Below are positions 23,836-32,957 of a stretch of 64,000 nucleotides of DNA, one piece after another. Source of the DNA: Zasmidium citrigriseum. Taxonomy: Eukaryota > Ascomycota > Dothideomycetes > Mycosphaerellales > Mycosphaerellaceae. The translations under genes were made by a program, and so were the position numbers. The notes below the pieces were generated by a model. The model was not told where the DNA came from. It was given only the letters and a program-made list of their open reading frames with translations, and ran no database searches. The stretch is from the NCBI GenBank assembly GCA_002786025.1, contig NHNW01000003.1, positions 310,001-374,000 of the forward strand, in the 5' to 3' direction. Position 1 is the first letter of the stretch; the number at the start of each line of letters is the position of its first letter.

Positions 23836-26132
23836 ATGAGCGACACTCCCAAGCGAGACGTGCGCAATCATGTGCTCTTCGAAGTCGCAACCGAGGTCGC
23901 CAACCGAGTCGGCGGAATCTACAGCGTCCTCAAGTCCAAGGCCCAGGTGACAACGGCCGAGTATGGTTCTATGTACACCCTGCTCGGTCCGCTGAACCGC
24001 GCTTCGGCTGCTGTTGAGGTGGAAGAGATCGAGCCGAGAGATCCTGCACTGATTGCTACCATCAAGAGCATGAACGACCGCGGCATCCAGACGCTGTACG
24101 GACGATGGCTGATCGACGGCGCTCCGCGGGTGCTGCTGTTCGACACCGGCACTGGCTATTACAAGCTGGACGAGTGGAAGGGTGATTTGTGGTCCACGGC
24201 TGGTATCCCCAGTCCTCCAGATGACCACGAGACAAACGAGGCCATTGTGTTTGGCTACCTGATTGCGTGGTTCCTGGGAGAGGTATGCAGTGTCATGAGA
24301 TGGAGTGTTTGTGGTTGCCAGAGCTGACTTTGCTAGTACGCTTACCACAACAAAGAGAACGCCATCATCGCACAGTTCCACGAATGGCTTGCAGGTGTAG
24401 CATTGCCTCTTTGCCGAAAGCGAAAGATTGACGTTACGACTATCTTCACAACCCACGCAACTCTGCTCGGACGATACCTCTGCGCTGGCTCGGTCGACTT
24501 CTACAACAACTTGCAGTACTTCGATGTGGACGCGGAAGCTGGCAAGCGAGGCATCTATCATCGGTACTGTATAGAGCGAGGTGCGGCTCACAGTGCAGAT
24601 GTCTTTACCACCGTCAGCCATATCACGGCTTACGAGAGCGAGCATTTGCTGAAGCGGAAACCTGACGGTGTCCTCCCCAACGGTTTGAATGTCAAGAAGT
24701 TCTCTGCCACCCACGAGTTCCAGAACTTGCACCAGACGAACAAGGACAAGATCACCGACTTTGTGCGAGGACACTTTTACGGGCACAACGATTTCGATCC
24801 CGAAAAGACCCTGTACTACTTCACCGCCGGCAGATATGAGTATCGAAACAAGGGTGTTGACATGTTCATCGAATCGTTGGCTCGTCTGAATCATCGAATG
24901 AAGAGCGCGAACTCGGACATGACGGTTGTGGCTTTCATCATTATGCCAGCGCAGACAACCTCGCTTGCTGTGGAGGCTTTGAAGGGTCAAGCTGTCATCA
25001 AGTCTCTGCGGGACACAATCGGACACATTGAGAGGAATGTGAGCAAGAAGCTGTTTGAGAAGTCGCTGGCGTGGCACGAGGGCACCGAGCCTCCGGATGA
25101 GAAGGATCTTTTGACAGCTCAGGACAAGATCATGCTCCGACGCCGACTCTTCGCCATGAAGCGACATACCCTCCCACCGATCGTCACCCACAACATGGTC
25201 GCCGATACCGAGGACCCAGTTTTGAACCAGCTCCGCCGATGCCAACTTTTCAACCACCCGTCCGATCGCGTGAAGGTCGTCTTCCACCCGGAGTTCTTGA
25301 GCTCTGGTAACCCAGTACTGCCAATGGACTACGACGACTTTGTGCGAGGAACAAACATGGGTGTTTTCAGCTCTTACTACGAACCTTGGGGTTACACGCC
25401 AGCAGAGTGCACGGTCATGGGAGTTCCATCCATCACCACCAACCTTTCTGGATTCGGATGCTACATGGAGGAATTGATCGAGAACGCTTCCGACTACGGC
25501 ATCTACATCGTCGATCGACGGATGAAGGGTGTCGACGACAGCGTCAACCAGCTCACCGAGTTCATGTACGAGTTCACCAAGAAGAGCAAGCGACAACGGA
25601 TCAACCAGCGGAACCGAACTGAGCGACTCAGCGATCTCCTCGACTGGAAGCGAATGGGTATGGAGTACGTCAAGGCGCGGCAGCTGGCTCTCAGGAGAGC
25701 GTATCCTGACAGCTTTGGCGACGACAACGAGGAGCCTGGCTTCTTTGACGGAACTGAGAACATCAAGATCTCGCGGCCGTTGTCGGCACCTGGCAGTCCT
25801 CGCGAGAGGAGTGGCATGATGACGCCTGGTGACTTTGCTTCGCTGCAAGAAGGCCGGGAAGGTTTGAGCACGGAGGACTACATTGCCTGGAAACTGCCAG
25901 AGGAGGTGAGTCAATCCAATTCTACAGAGAGAAGAGGTGTGACAGTGTGCTGACTATTTCACAGGAGGAAGAGCAAGATTACCCCTTCCCACTGACCCTC
26001 AAGACGAAGAGCAAGGAGCCTGGTCAAGGTTTGGGTCTGGGCAGCGGCACGGGCACTCCTACCATGGTTAACGGCAATGGTTCGACATCTCTGCCTCTGC
26101 GATCGCAACCCGCCTCGTCAACTACGCAATGA
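23836..26132 (+). CDS. GSY1: Glycogen [starch] synthase, GT3 family
   Basis: Three exons: 23836-24282, 24337-25905 and 25965-26132, introns 54 and 59 bp, 727 residues, the usual fungal length. It adds glucose from UDP-glucose to glycogen in the cytosol. Visible family motifs are the N-terminal [12 protein letters not shown] (sugar-nucleotide loop), the HEWLAG and [11 protein letters not shown] segments, and the retaining-glycosyltransferase pair in [10 protein letters not shown] (Glu498 and Glu506). An Arg-rich regulatory helix ([11 protein letters not shown]) for glucose-6-phosphate control is seen. The Ser-rich tail ([15 protein letters not shown]) carries likely inhibitory phosphorylation sites. 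The last intron separates this tail from a short Gly/Ser-rich end. Confidence 0.95.
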
Positions 26133-26887
26133 TAGCCTTGCATCACGCCAAAAGAAAAGAATGAGTGGAGGAGAGGGGAGAGGAAAGTTGGATTGTGGAT
26201 ACTGCCAGGTCTCAGCACTGCAGCGTTAGGATTCTTTGTTTCGACACGAGAGGGAGGAGCGCTTTCTGTACAAGGCAATGATTTTCGCATGAGTTGGACG
26301 AGGGCTTTTGTAGTATATGTATCAAGTGTGCATGTCGATGACAGGATCGGTCTCAATATTTTTCTGATTGCAGAGCGGAGCAGGAAGCACGACTGAGAGC
26401 CCGGCTGGCTTGGCAGAACGGAGGTGGAGCAGCAAAGATAAGCCGGTTGTCGTTCACGACGAGTGTTTACTGTACTATCGCTAACATTTTATAGTGTTCT
26501 CCATGCATTGGAGTTGCAACGGAGAAAGATTGGAGCCGGTCGTCCACCTTCCGCAACGAGACGCATTTCTGAATCAAGAGCCTTTATTTTGCTGCCTGTT
26601 GCTGGGACATTCTCGCTTGCTGCTGTGCCGCACGAACACACCACAGAAGATTGTCTCGAGAGATAAGAGCTGCAATTTGACATGAATGTGGTCTCACAAA
26701 CGGAGGATGCAAGTATTCAGAAACGGCGTTGGTCCGTCTCGTCCGCTTCCGCTGATGCCTGAATACCTTCTTGGAATCCTACAGCCTTGCTTGATTGACT
26801 TGTTTACATTTATCTTTCCAAGGCAGACATTGAGGCATTAATACTCTTCACCATCAGATCTACCCAACAACCATTGACAGATTCACA
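26133..26887. other. Intergenic, glycogen synthase 3' UTR and kinesin promoter
   Basis: About 750 bp with no supported gene. Short frames on both strands lack domains. Confidence 0.5.
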
Positions 26888-28281
26888 ATGGACGCCTTCT
26901 ACCTCAAAAACGCCGCCCTCTACAACAAGCTCCTCACTCAGGTCGATCCTTCCGCGCCGAAAGCACATTTCAGTCGACACACAACCTCCACGACCCAATC
27001 GCAGGCCCAGAACAAGACGGTACAACGACAATGTCATCCGAATATCACTGTTGCAGCGAGGATCCGGCCGATGGCTGAGGAGGATTTGAAGGTTGGCTTT
27101 CCTTGTGCTGCGTTTCCAAGGAAGGGAGGGGATGGGATTGTGGATTTGCATGATTTGTATAATCATGCGACGAGGATGCCGATGATTAAGGTATTTCACG
27201 TCTGATCCGAGCAGGTGGTGGGGCGTTGGGGTGGGTGCTAATGTGGTGCTAGTCGAGCGAGCATACCGTGGACTTCGTCTTTGGCCCGGATTCCAGCACC
27301 GAAAGGATCTTCGACGATCTCGTCGTGCCTCTCATGGACTTTGCAAAACGAGACGGTGTAGGAACGCTGTTTGCTTATGGGCAGACTGGCTCAGGTAAGA
27401 CGTACACTATCAGCGAGCTGCAGAGACTCGTCTCGGGTCCTTTACTCGAATATTGCCAGGAGTTTGGACAACAACTCTCCATCACCTACTTCGACCTCGC
27501 AGGAAACTCAGCTTTCGATCTTCTCAACGACCGCAAGTCCTTCTCAGTCCTAGAAGATGGCGAGGGCGATATTCATCTCTCTGGTGCGGTGGAGAAGGCC
27601 GTTTCATCGGAGGAAGAGATGACAGAGCTGATCGATTTGGCCATGGCGAACCGCCCGACTGCTTCGACGACGAAGAATGATACGAGTTCCAGATCACACA
27701 GTATCTGCCGCCTCCGCCTCCAACAAGCAAATTCTCAATCCGACGGCCTCCTCTACCTCGTCGACCTCGCGGGCTCCGAAGCCGCGCGGGACATCTTCTC
27801 CCACGACGCCTCGCGCATGAAAGAAACCCGCGAAATCAACGTCTCCCTCTCGATTCTTAAAGACTGCATCCGGGGCAAAGCCGAAGCCGAAGCCCTGAGA
27901 ACCTCTGGTGATCTCAGAGCACTGAAAAAGATCCGAGTCCCGATCCGCTCGAGTGTTCTGACGAAGTGTTTGAAACACGTGCTGGATCCGATGGGGAAGA
28001 GGGAGTGTAAGACGGCTGTGGTGGCTTGTGTGAATCCTAGTTTAGCGGATGTTGGGCCGGGGAGGAATACGCTGAAGTATGCGGAGTTGTTGAGGAGTGG
28101 TGGGGCTGTGAAGATGGGAGCGCAGGTGAAGAGGGAGAGGGAGGCTGGTGGTGTGGTGAAGACGGGACAGGAGGAGAAGCAAGGTATCGAGAATGGTATC
28201 GATCCGCTGAGTGTGCCAACCCGAGTACAAGAGGGAACGAGTGATGACCGGCAGAAGCATCTCGATACACTGGAATTCTAG
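26888..28281 (+). CDS. Kinesin-like motor protein, short, motor-only
   Basis: Exons 26888-27190 and 27253-28281 around a 62-bp intron, 443 residues. The motor domain fills most of the protein: entry strand NITVAARIRPM, P-loop GQTGSGKT (residues 144-151), switch I SSRSH (246-250) and switch II DLAGSE (272-277), and the end strand TLKYAELL. There is no long coiled coil or cargo tail. The sequence FDLLNDRK and the ending are reminiscent of the kinesin-13/KIF24 group, which depolymerise microtubule ends rather than walk; this sub-assignment is tentative. The plus strand becomes repeat-rich directly after its stop, so this marks the left edge of the accessory island. Confidence 0.88.
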
Positions 28282-28429
28282 CCGCCAGGCTCGACCATGG
28301 GCGCCCATACCCTTCCCGTACAGCGAATCTCGCTAAGACTACGATCACAGGACTTGGCGATCACAAGACAGCAGTCACTGTCCCTTTCACCTTTATATTT
28401 ATAATATCTGTTCAGGTCCTTCATCAAAT

Positions 28430-28482
28430 GCCCTGGTGGCTCAGTTGGCACTGCGTATCCAATCTGGCTCGGGTTCGATTCC
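28430..28482 (+). repeat. tRNA-like relic with pol III A and B boxes
   Basis: TGGCTCAGTTGG (28437-28448) matches an A box and GGTTCGATTCC (28472-28482) a B box. Seven bases before the A box could be a 5' acceptor arm (GCCCTGG, from 28430). The boxes are 35 bp start to start, shorter than in an intact tRNA, and no complementary 3' acceptor (expected CCAGGGC) follows. It is therefore not a working tRNA by cloverleaf; it resembles a tRNA-derived SINE head or a decayed tRNA. Confidence 0.4.
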
Positions 28483-28639
28483 CAGGTTTGGTTTCCAGCA
28501 GGACGGCCACACCGCCAACGGAGTGGTCCCTCCTGCTGCATTTTTGCTACCGGTAGAGATGGTTTGTATTGAGTTCCTTCATGATACAAAATTTTGACAT
28601 GTTTTTGTCCTCCTTTTGCTTTTGCTCTTGCAGTCACAA

Positions 28640-29520
28640 GATGATAGCCTTACTCAAGCGTCGCACGTGCCAGCCTCTCTCGGCGTATATATCTCTCTCT
28701 TGGCCACAACTGCACTTCTTCTTTTCTTGTTCAACAACATCGTTACCGCCCACCCGCCCCACCAGCGCGGTGGAAGGAGGGCATCACCCGTTAGGTGACG
28801 GACGTTTAGGACCCTGGGCACTGCTCCCGCCTCCTGGACACAATTCCCGCCGCCGGCCACTGCTCCCGCCGCCTCGTCGTCGGAATTGCCTCTGTACGCG
28901 TTTCTTGTACTCTCTGGCGTCCTCTAGGTTGGATTTCAAGTTCGGAGGACAAAAAAGAGGCTCGAGTGTGCAGAGCGCACGGACCTGACGATCACATGCT
29001 CCTTCTTGTATTCTATTGTCTTACACGTTTGGTATCACTGTCCATAATACTGCCCCTGCGAGCGCACGTGCCAACACTGCTTGTCGCATAGGTATCTATC
29101 TCTTGTCTCCAATCGCACTTCTTCTTTTCTTCTTCAACAACGGAGCTCGCCGCTCACCCGACCGGTGCGGTCGCGGAGGAGAGCGCTGACAGCCATGCCG
29201 GGGAAGTTTTGGGTGAGGGAAAAGTACGGCAACAACTCACAAGACCATGTGAGTCCATGACTGCTTCCCCGTTGTGGCCTCTTCGCCGCCCCAGCCCAGC
29301 CCTCCTGGGCGCCGGGTGTAGTCGCCCCTGTGCATTAAGAAGTTCGTCTGATAAGAGGAAGAAGAGAGATTTAAGTAAGCCGGACGCACGGACCCCCCGA
29401 TCACATGCTGCTTTCCTCTCGCGGGCACTATAATACTCCCTTTTCCTCTTTGAAACAACTATTCTAGCACAACTCCGATGACGAGGACTGAGCATGCGGC
29501 GGCGCTGCCCTGGCTACACC
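28640..29520 (+). pseudogene. Two decayed SPX-EXS gene-fragment units
   Basis: Two successive units each begin with GCACGTGCCA (28663 and 29064), a TATA-like stretch and a CTCTCTCTTG/CTATCTCTTG pyrimidine block, then a segment related to the EXS exon of the intact gene at 32956-35691. Both contain a shared motif near the end (CGCACGGACC..GATCACATGCT, about 28977 and 29385). The second unit ends near 29490 with a frame coding NSDDED followed by TGA and GCGGCGGCGCTG. That matches the acidic DSDDDD tail and following bases of the other relics at 37838 and 46687. Neither unit has an open frame of useful length. Confidence 0.5.
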
Positions 29521-30005
29521 ACCCGCCTCACCGGCCTTGCCCGCTCCCTCTGGTCCGCTCGTGCGGCCTGGGTCTGCCGCCGTCTCTCATGCATTTTGAC
29601 TGAAGTTCACTGAACTACGGCGGGAAGGCGTAGGAGCCTCGTCTCAGGGTATTTTTGGGGTCGTCCAGGTATTAAAGGAAAAGAAAGTGGAAGAAGTTGT
29701 TTAGTTTGCCAAAGAAGAGGCGCACATAGCACTGCAAGGAGAATTGCTACTCGTTGGAGTATGGTTTTCCTTGCCTGAGAGTAGCCTTTCATACTCTGGA
29801 TCGACCTTTCGAGGTTCTTTCTCTTGAGTTCTCCAAAAATCGGAGCGGCGAAGATAGATCGGGAAGTTTGGAACATATAGTCTTTAGTGAGAAATGGTTT
29901 GGTGTAGCAGGGCTCGTCCTCCTCGATAGATCGATTAGTTCGAGTTGTCGTTTTGCTTGAGGTGGTGTTGCTCGCCTACAACACTTTAACCTTTTTGTGT
30001 CTTGT
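29521..30005. other. Non-coding spacer inside repeat island
   Basis: No gene seen. Bases 29780-30000 are AT-richer than the flanks and contain no open frame with a domain. Confidence 0.4.
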
Positions 30006-30660
30006 GGTTTGCTCCCCTTTTGAGCTTTTGATATTATTGTTCGTATTACATGTCTACATGAACGCACGTGCCAAGGCTCCTTGAACTATATATACCTCTC
30101 TCTTGTCCCCAACTACACTTCATTTCTCCTCTGACGGCGGAACTCGCGGCATATCCGGCCCTCGGGCTGGGCCTGGCGATGGCGGTCCGGGGGGCGAGGC
30201 GATGTACTAGGTGCGTGCGGTTTCCCCCTTTTTTTCTATGTTTTCCTTCCTCACATTTGGGATCACTGTTCTCCATGTCAGTAGCCACGCAAACGCACGT
30301 GCCAACCCCACCCGGCCTATAAAACCCCCTTCTTGTCCCCGACTCCACTTCTCTTCTTCAACAACGGAGTTGGCCGCCCTGGTGGTGGCTCTCATGGCCC
30401 GGGAGGCGAGACGATGTACAAGGTACGTGCGGTCCCCATTTTTTGTTCTTTTTTTCTTCCTTACGTTGTGGGATCACTTTCTTTCGTGTCACCAGCCATG
30501 TAAACGCACGTGCCAGTCCCACCCGGCCTGTATAAACCTCCATCTTGTCACCAGCTGTACTTCGCTTCTCCAAGAACGGAGCTGGCCGCCCTGGTGGTGG
30601 CTCTCAGGACGCGGGAGGCGCGGCCCTGTACCACGTGAGTGCGGTCTCCCTAATCTCCCG
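30006..30660 (+). repeat. Three tandem units of the EXS-fragment repeat
   Basis: Units start at ACGCACGTGCCA at about 30062, 30291 and 30504, giving spacings near 230 and 214 bp. Each has a TATATA/TATAAA box, a CTTGTC-CCAACT leader, a CTTCTTCAACAACGGAG-like junction and a short stretch matching the EXS exon of the intact gene. The first unit still translates as ELAAYPALGLGLAMA, close to ELASYPLLALALVMA at 34242. After GATGTAC each unit has a GTACGTGCGG or GTGCGTGCGG donor-like sequence, then a T-rich tract leading to the next unit. Confidence 0.6.
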
Positions 30661-31429
30661 GGCCCGTAGGACAGGTCGGCTCCTCCACGGTTGTGGTCGT
30701 CGGCCTTGCGGTCTTCTTCTCGTCGTTATGATCATGTTCGGTCAGCCCCTTCAGACGGACTTGTGGAGAGGAGAAGACGGGAGTCATCGGGTAGGAAGAG
30801 TGTTGAGAGGTATGCAATTCCAGGTCCATGACGCACGGACTGCGGTGTCACATGCTACGTTCGCTTTTCCTAGGTGTACCTAGAGAGAACAACAACGGTG
30901 ACTATGAAGTAAGTCGACAAGTTGTATGAGGTGAGCCAGGCGGTTGAGCTAGGTAGTCAAGTAAAGTATGAGCCAGATGCTGTAGTAGCTACCGTGCCAA
31001 ATGGTAAACGTGATCAACGAAAGGAGCAAAGGGCTGGGTGGTAATACGCGCAGTGAGCTAGAAAGCAAGTTTAGTAGTAAGCTGGATAATAATATAACCA
31101 AGGAGCTGGAAGAGGACTGGATTGTAAAGCGCGGTAGGCCAGAAGTTGCTGGCAATGCAGGCGGTGGTCGGAACAATGGGCCGAACAGGAACGAGACAAG
31201 TCCACCAAGAGGCGACCGCATACTGAACAGACAAGGAGTAAAGACAGCGGGAACGTAAGTAGCTGTCGGGGGAGTGAGCCGGGAATTGACTTGGCCAGCG
31301 AAGGGGAAGCGAGCAAAGAGGCGAGCGCAGGACTGGGCGGAGAAAGGTAGGCGATCAGGAGTCAAGGGCATGGGACGGTCATCTCCACGGCTGTTGATGA
31401 CTCCCAACGGAGAGATGATCAGTGCCAGG
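30661..31429. other. Non-coding spacer, no gene recognised
   Basis: The block holds one more copy of the CGCACGGAC..TCACATGCT motif (about 30828-30852). A hydrophobic minus-strand frame (31473-30949) is present, but its composition is skewed by degenerate repeats and it carries no domain. Confidence 0.4.
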
Positions 31430-32640
31430 CCACCGATTTGATGCTCGATAGAAGAGCCGAGGGCGGCGGCCATGTAGGGTGCGCGGGTTCTCTCCGGGGC
31501 TCTCGACAGTGTAGAAGGGCACAGTCGACCTTCGCTGTGCCTGATAGGAGACCAGCACTTGCGGATTGCTTTGGAGAGATCAGGAAAACTCGGCCAGAAG
31601 TCGGAAATGATCTAAAGTGTCGCGAGTAGTGAGCTGGAAATTGAGCCAGAGAGGACCGGGAACTGAGCTGGGAGGTGAAAAGAAGAGTCCTCAGAAGTAA
31701 GCTAAGTTGTCTCCAGCAGTAAGCTGGTCAGTAAGCCAGAGAGGGCCGGGGAGTGGACTAAGAAGTGAGCTGAAGAGTTCCAGTAAGCAGGCCGGAAAGT
31801 AAGCGAAAGAGTCCCAAACAATGAGCCAGACAGTGAGCCAGACAGTGAGCCAGACAGTGAGCCAGACAATGAGCCGGACAGTAAGCCGGACAGTGAAGCA
31901 GGCAGTGAACGGGACAATGAAGGAAAAGGCGCACAGCCATCTCCCCAGAACCTCAGAAGCATCAGAGGCCCAACAAACCTCTGCTCGGCCTGATAGCATA
32001 TCGCAACACGGAGACAAGGCTGGAGAAAGTTGGAAAGTTGGATCAGAAGTTTGGAGCCGGCCAAGCCAGACAATGAGCATAAATTTCCCTCGGAGAACGA
32101 GCCGGGACGTGAGCGTAGAAGAAGCAAAGGCCGCAGCGAAAATAGACGCTCACTGGTGTAGAGCATAAGACAGCCATCTCCACCGCTCTCGAAAAAATCC
32201 CAAGAGCTCAGTAGGCGTTTGCTAGGCGTAGAAGCAGCATGAGATCTGGGAGAACGAGGTAGCGATGGCGAAAGGACACATTAATGTACTGCTGCTGGAA
32301 GCTAGATCGCAGGCCTGCTCCTCGAGATAAGGGCTGCGATGCAGGCATTACGGGCTCTCTCCGCGGCTCTCTCCAGTTCTCAAAGGTTGAATGGCCTTTC
32401 GCTAGGCGTAGTCGTAGTATCAAGATCTGGAGAACAAGGGGATAGATGTCCAGAGACAACATCCGGATCCTGCAACCAGGAGCCAGGCTGCCAGTCTGGT
32501 GCTCGATAGAAGACCCAGAGGTGGCGATGATGGAGGCCTGGCAGGCTCTCTCTGCGGCTCTCGACAGCGTAGAAGGGCTGAATCGACATTCGGTGGGCAT
32601 AGTAGGACAGTAAATCTTGGGGATGGCACTGGACAAAGTA
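31430..32640. repeat. Degenerate tandem/dispersed repeat block
   Basis: Recurring segments include GCTCGATAGAAGA (31441 and about 32499), GGCTCTCGACAG followed by GTAGAAGGGC (31498 and 32561), and TTTGCTAGGCGTAG/TTCGCTAGGCGTAG (about 32217 and 32397). They suggest three to four diverged copies of a unit of about 170 bp or more. Apparent minus-strand ORFs here are products of the repeat, not genes. Confidence 0.5.
31818..31920. repeat. 12-bp minisatellite, unit GACAGTGAGCCA
   Basis: Six to eight tandem copies of a 12-bp unit (AGCCAGACAGTG and near variants). The left copies are identical and the right copies diverged (AGCCGGACAGTA, AGCAGGCAGTGA). The unit keeps frame on both strands, giving Ser-Gln-Thr-Val or Cys-Leu-Ala-His type repeats in spurious ORFs. 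Confidence 0.8.
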
Positions 32641-32784
32641 GGAAAAGTGGGAACAGAAGTTGTGGTGCTGGGCCCAAGCCAGCCAGCAATATGGTATTCG
32701 ATACCATAATGTACAGTCTGTACATATGAAAACAAAAACAAAACGCCATGCTGCCGTAGGGGTATCGTAGGTGAAAATCGAAAT

Positions 32785-32957
32785 CGTGATCTCATGAATG
32801 TCGTCGTAGGTCGTCGACGCCTGGGGGCTCCATCGAGTCAGTCAGGTAGCCCCCAGGGAGAGAAGTGCAGTCGTGTTCTCGTGAATTTCGTCGTAGGTCG
32901 TCGGAGCCTGGGGGGCTCCATCGAGTCAGTCAGGTAGCCCCCCAGGGAGAAAAGCTC
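32785..32957 (-). repeat. Two tandem 87-bp units, each with a GC-rich hairpin, in SYG1 3' UTR
   Basis: Units 32785-32871 and 32872-32957 are near-identical. Each contains an inverted repeat with an 18-nt loop: CCTGGGGGCT with AGCCCCCAGG (32820-32829 / 32848-32857) and CCTGGGGGGCT with AGCCCCCCAGG (32907-32917 / 32936-32946). The stems are 10 and 11 bp and perfect. The right unit abuts the stop codon of the minus-strand SPX-EXS gene (TGA at 32958-32956), so the hairpins are in its 3' UTR or act as a 3' end structure. Confidence 0.75.

Noticed and set aside
23800..25914. 704-codon antisense open frame across glycogen synthase
   Set aside because: Antisense shadow caused by the strong codon bias of the real gene; crosses its intron without reason.
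30949..31473. Hydrophobic minus-strand frame of 174 codons
   Set aside because: Lies in degenerate repeats; Leu/Ser-rich composition arises from repeated gagct/agc units; no family resemblance.
28640..32640. CRISPR-like or prokaryotic repeat structure
   Set aside because: Repeats are irregular in length and spacing, in a clearly eukaryotic, intron-bearing context.
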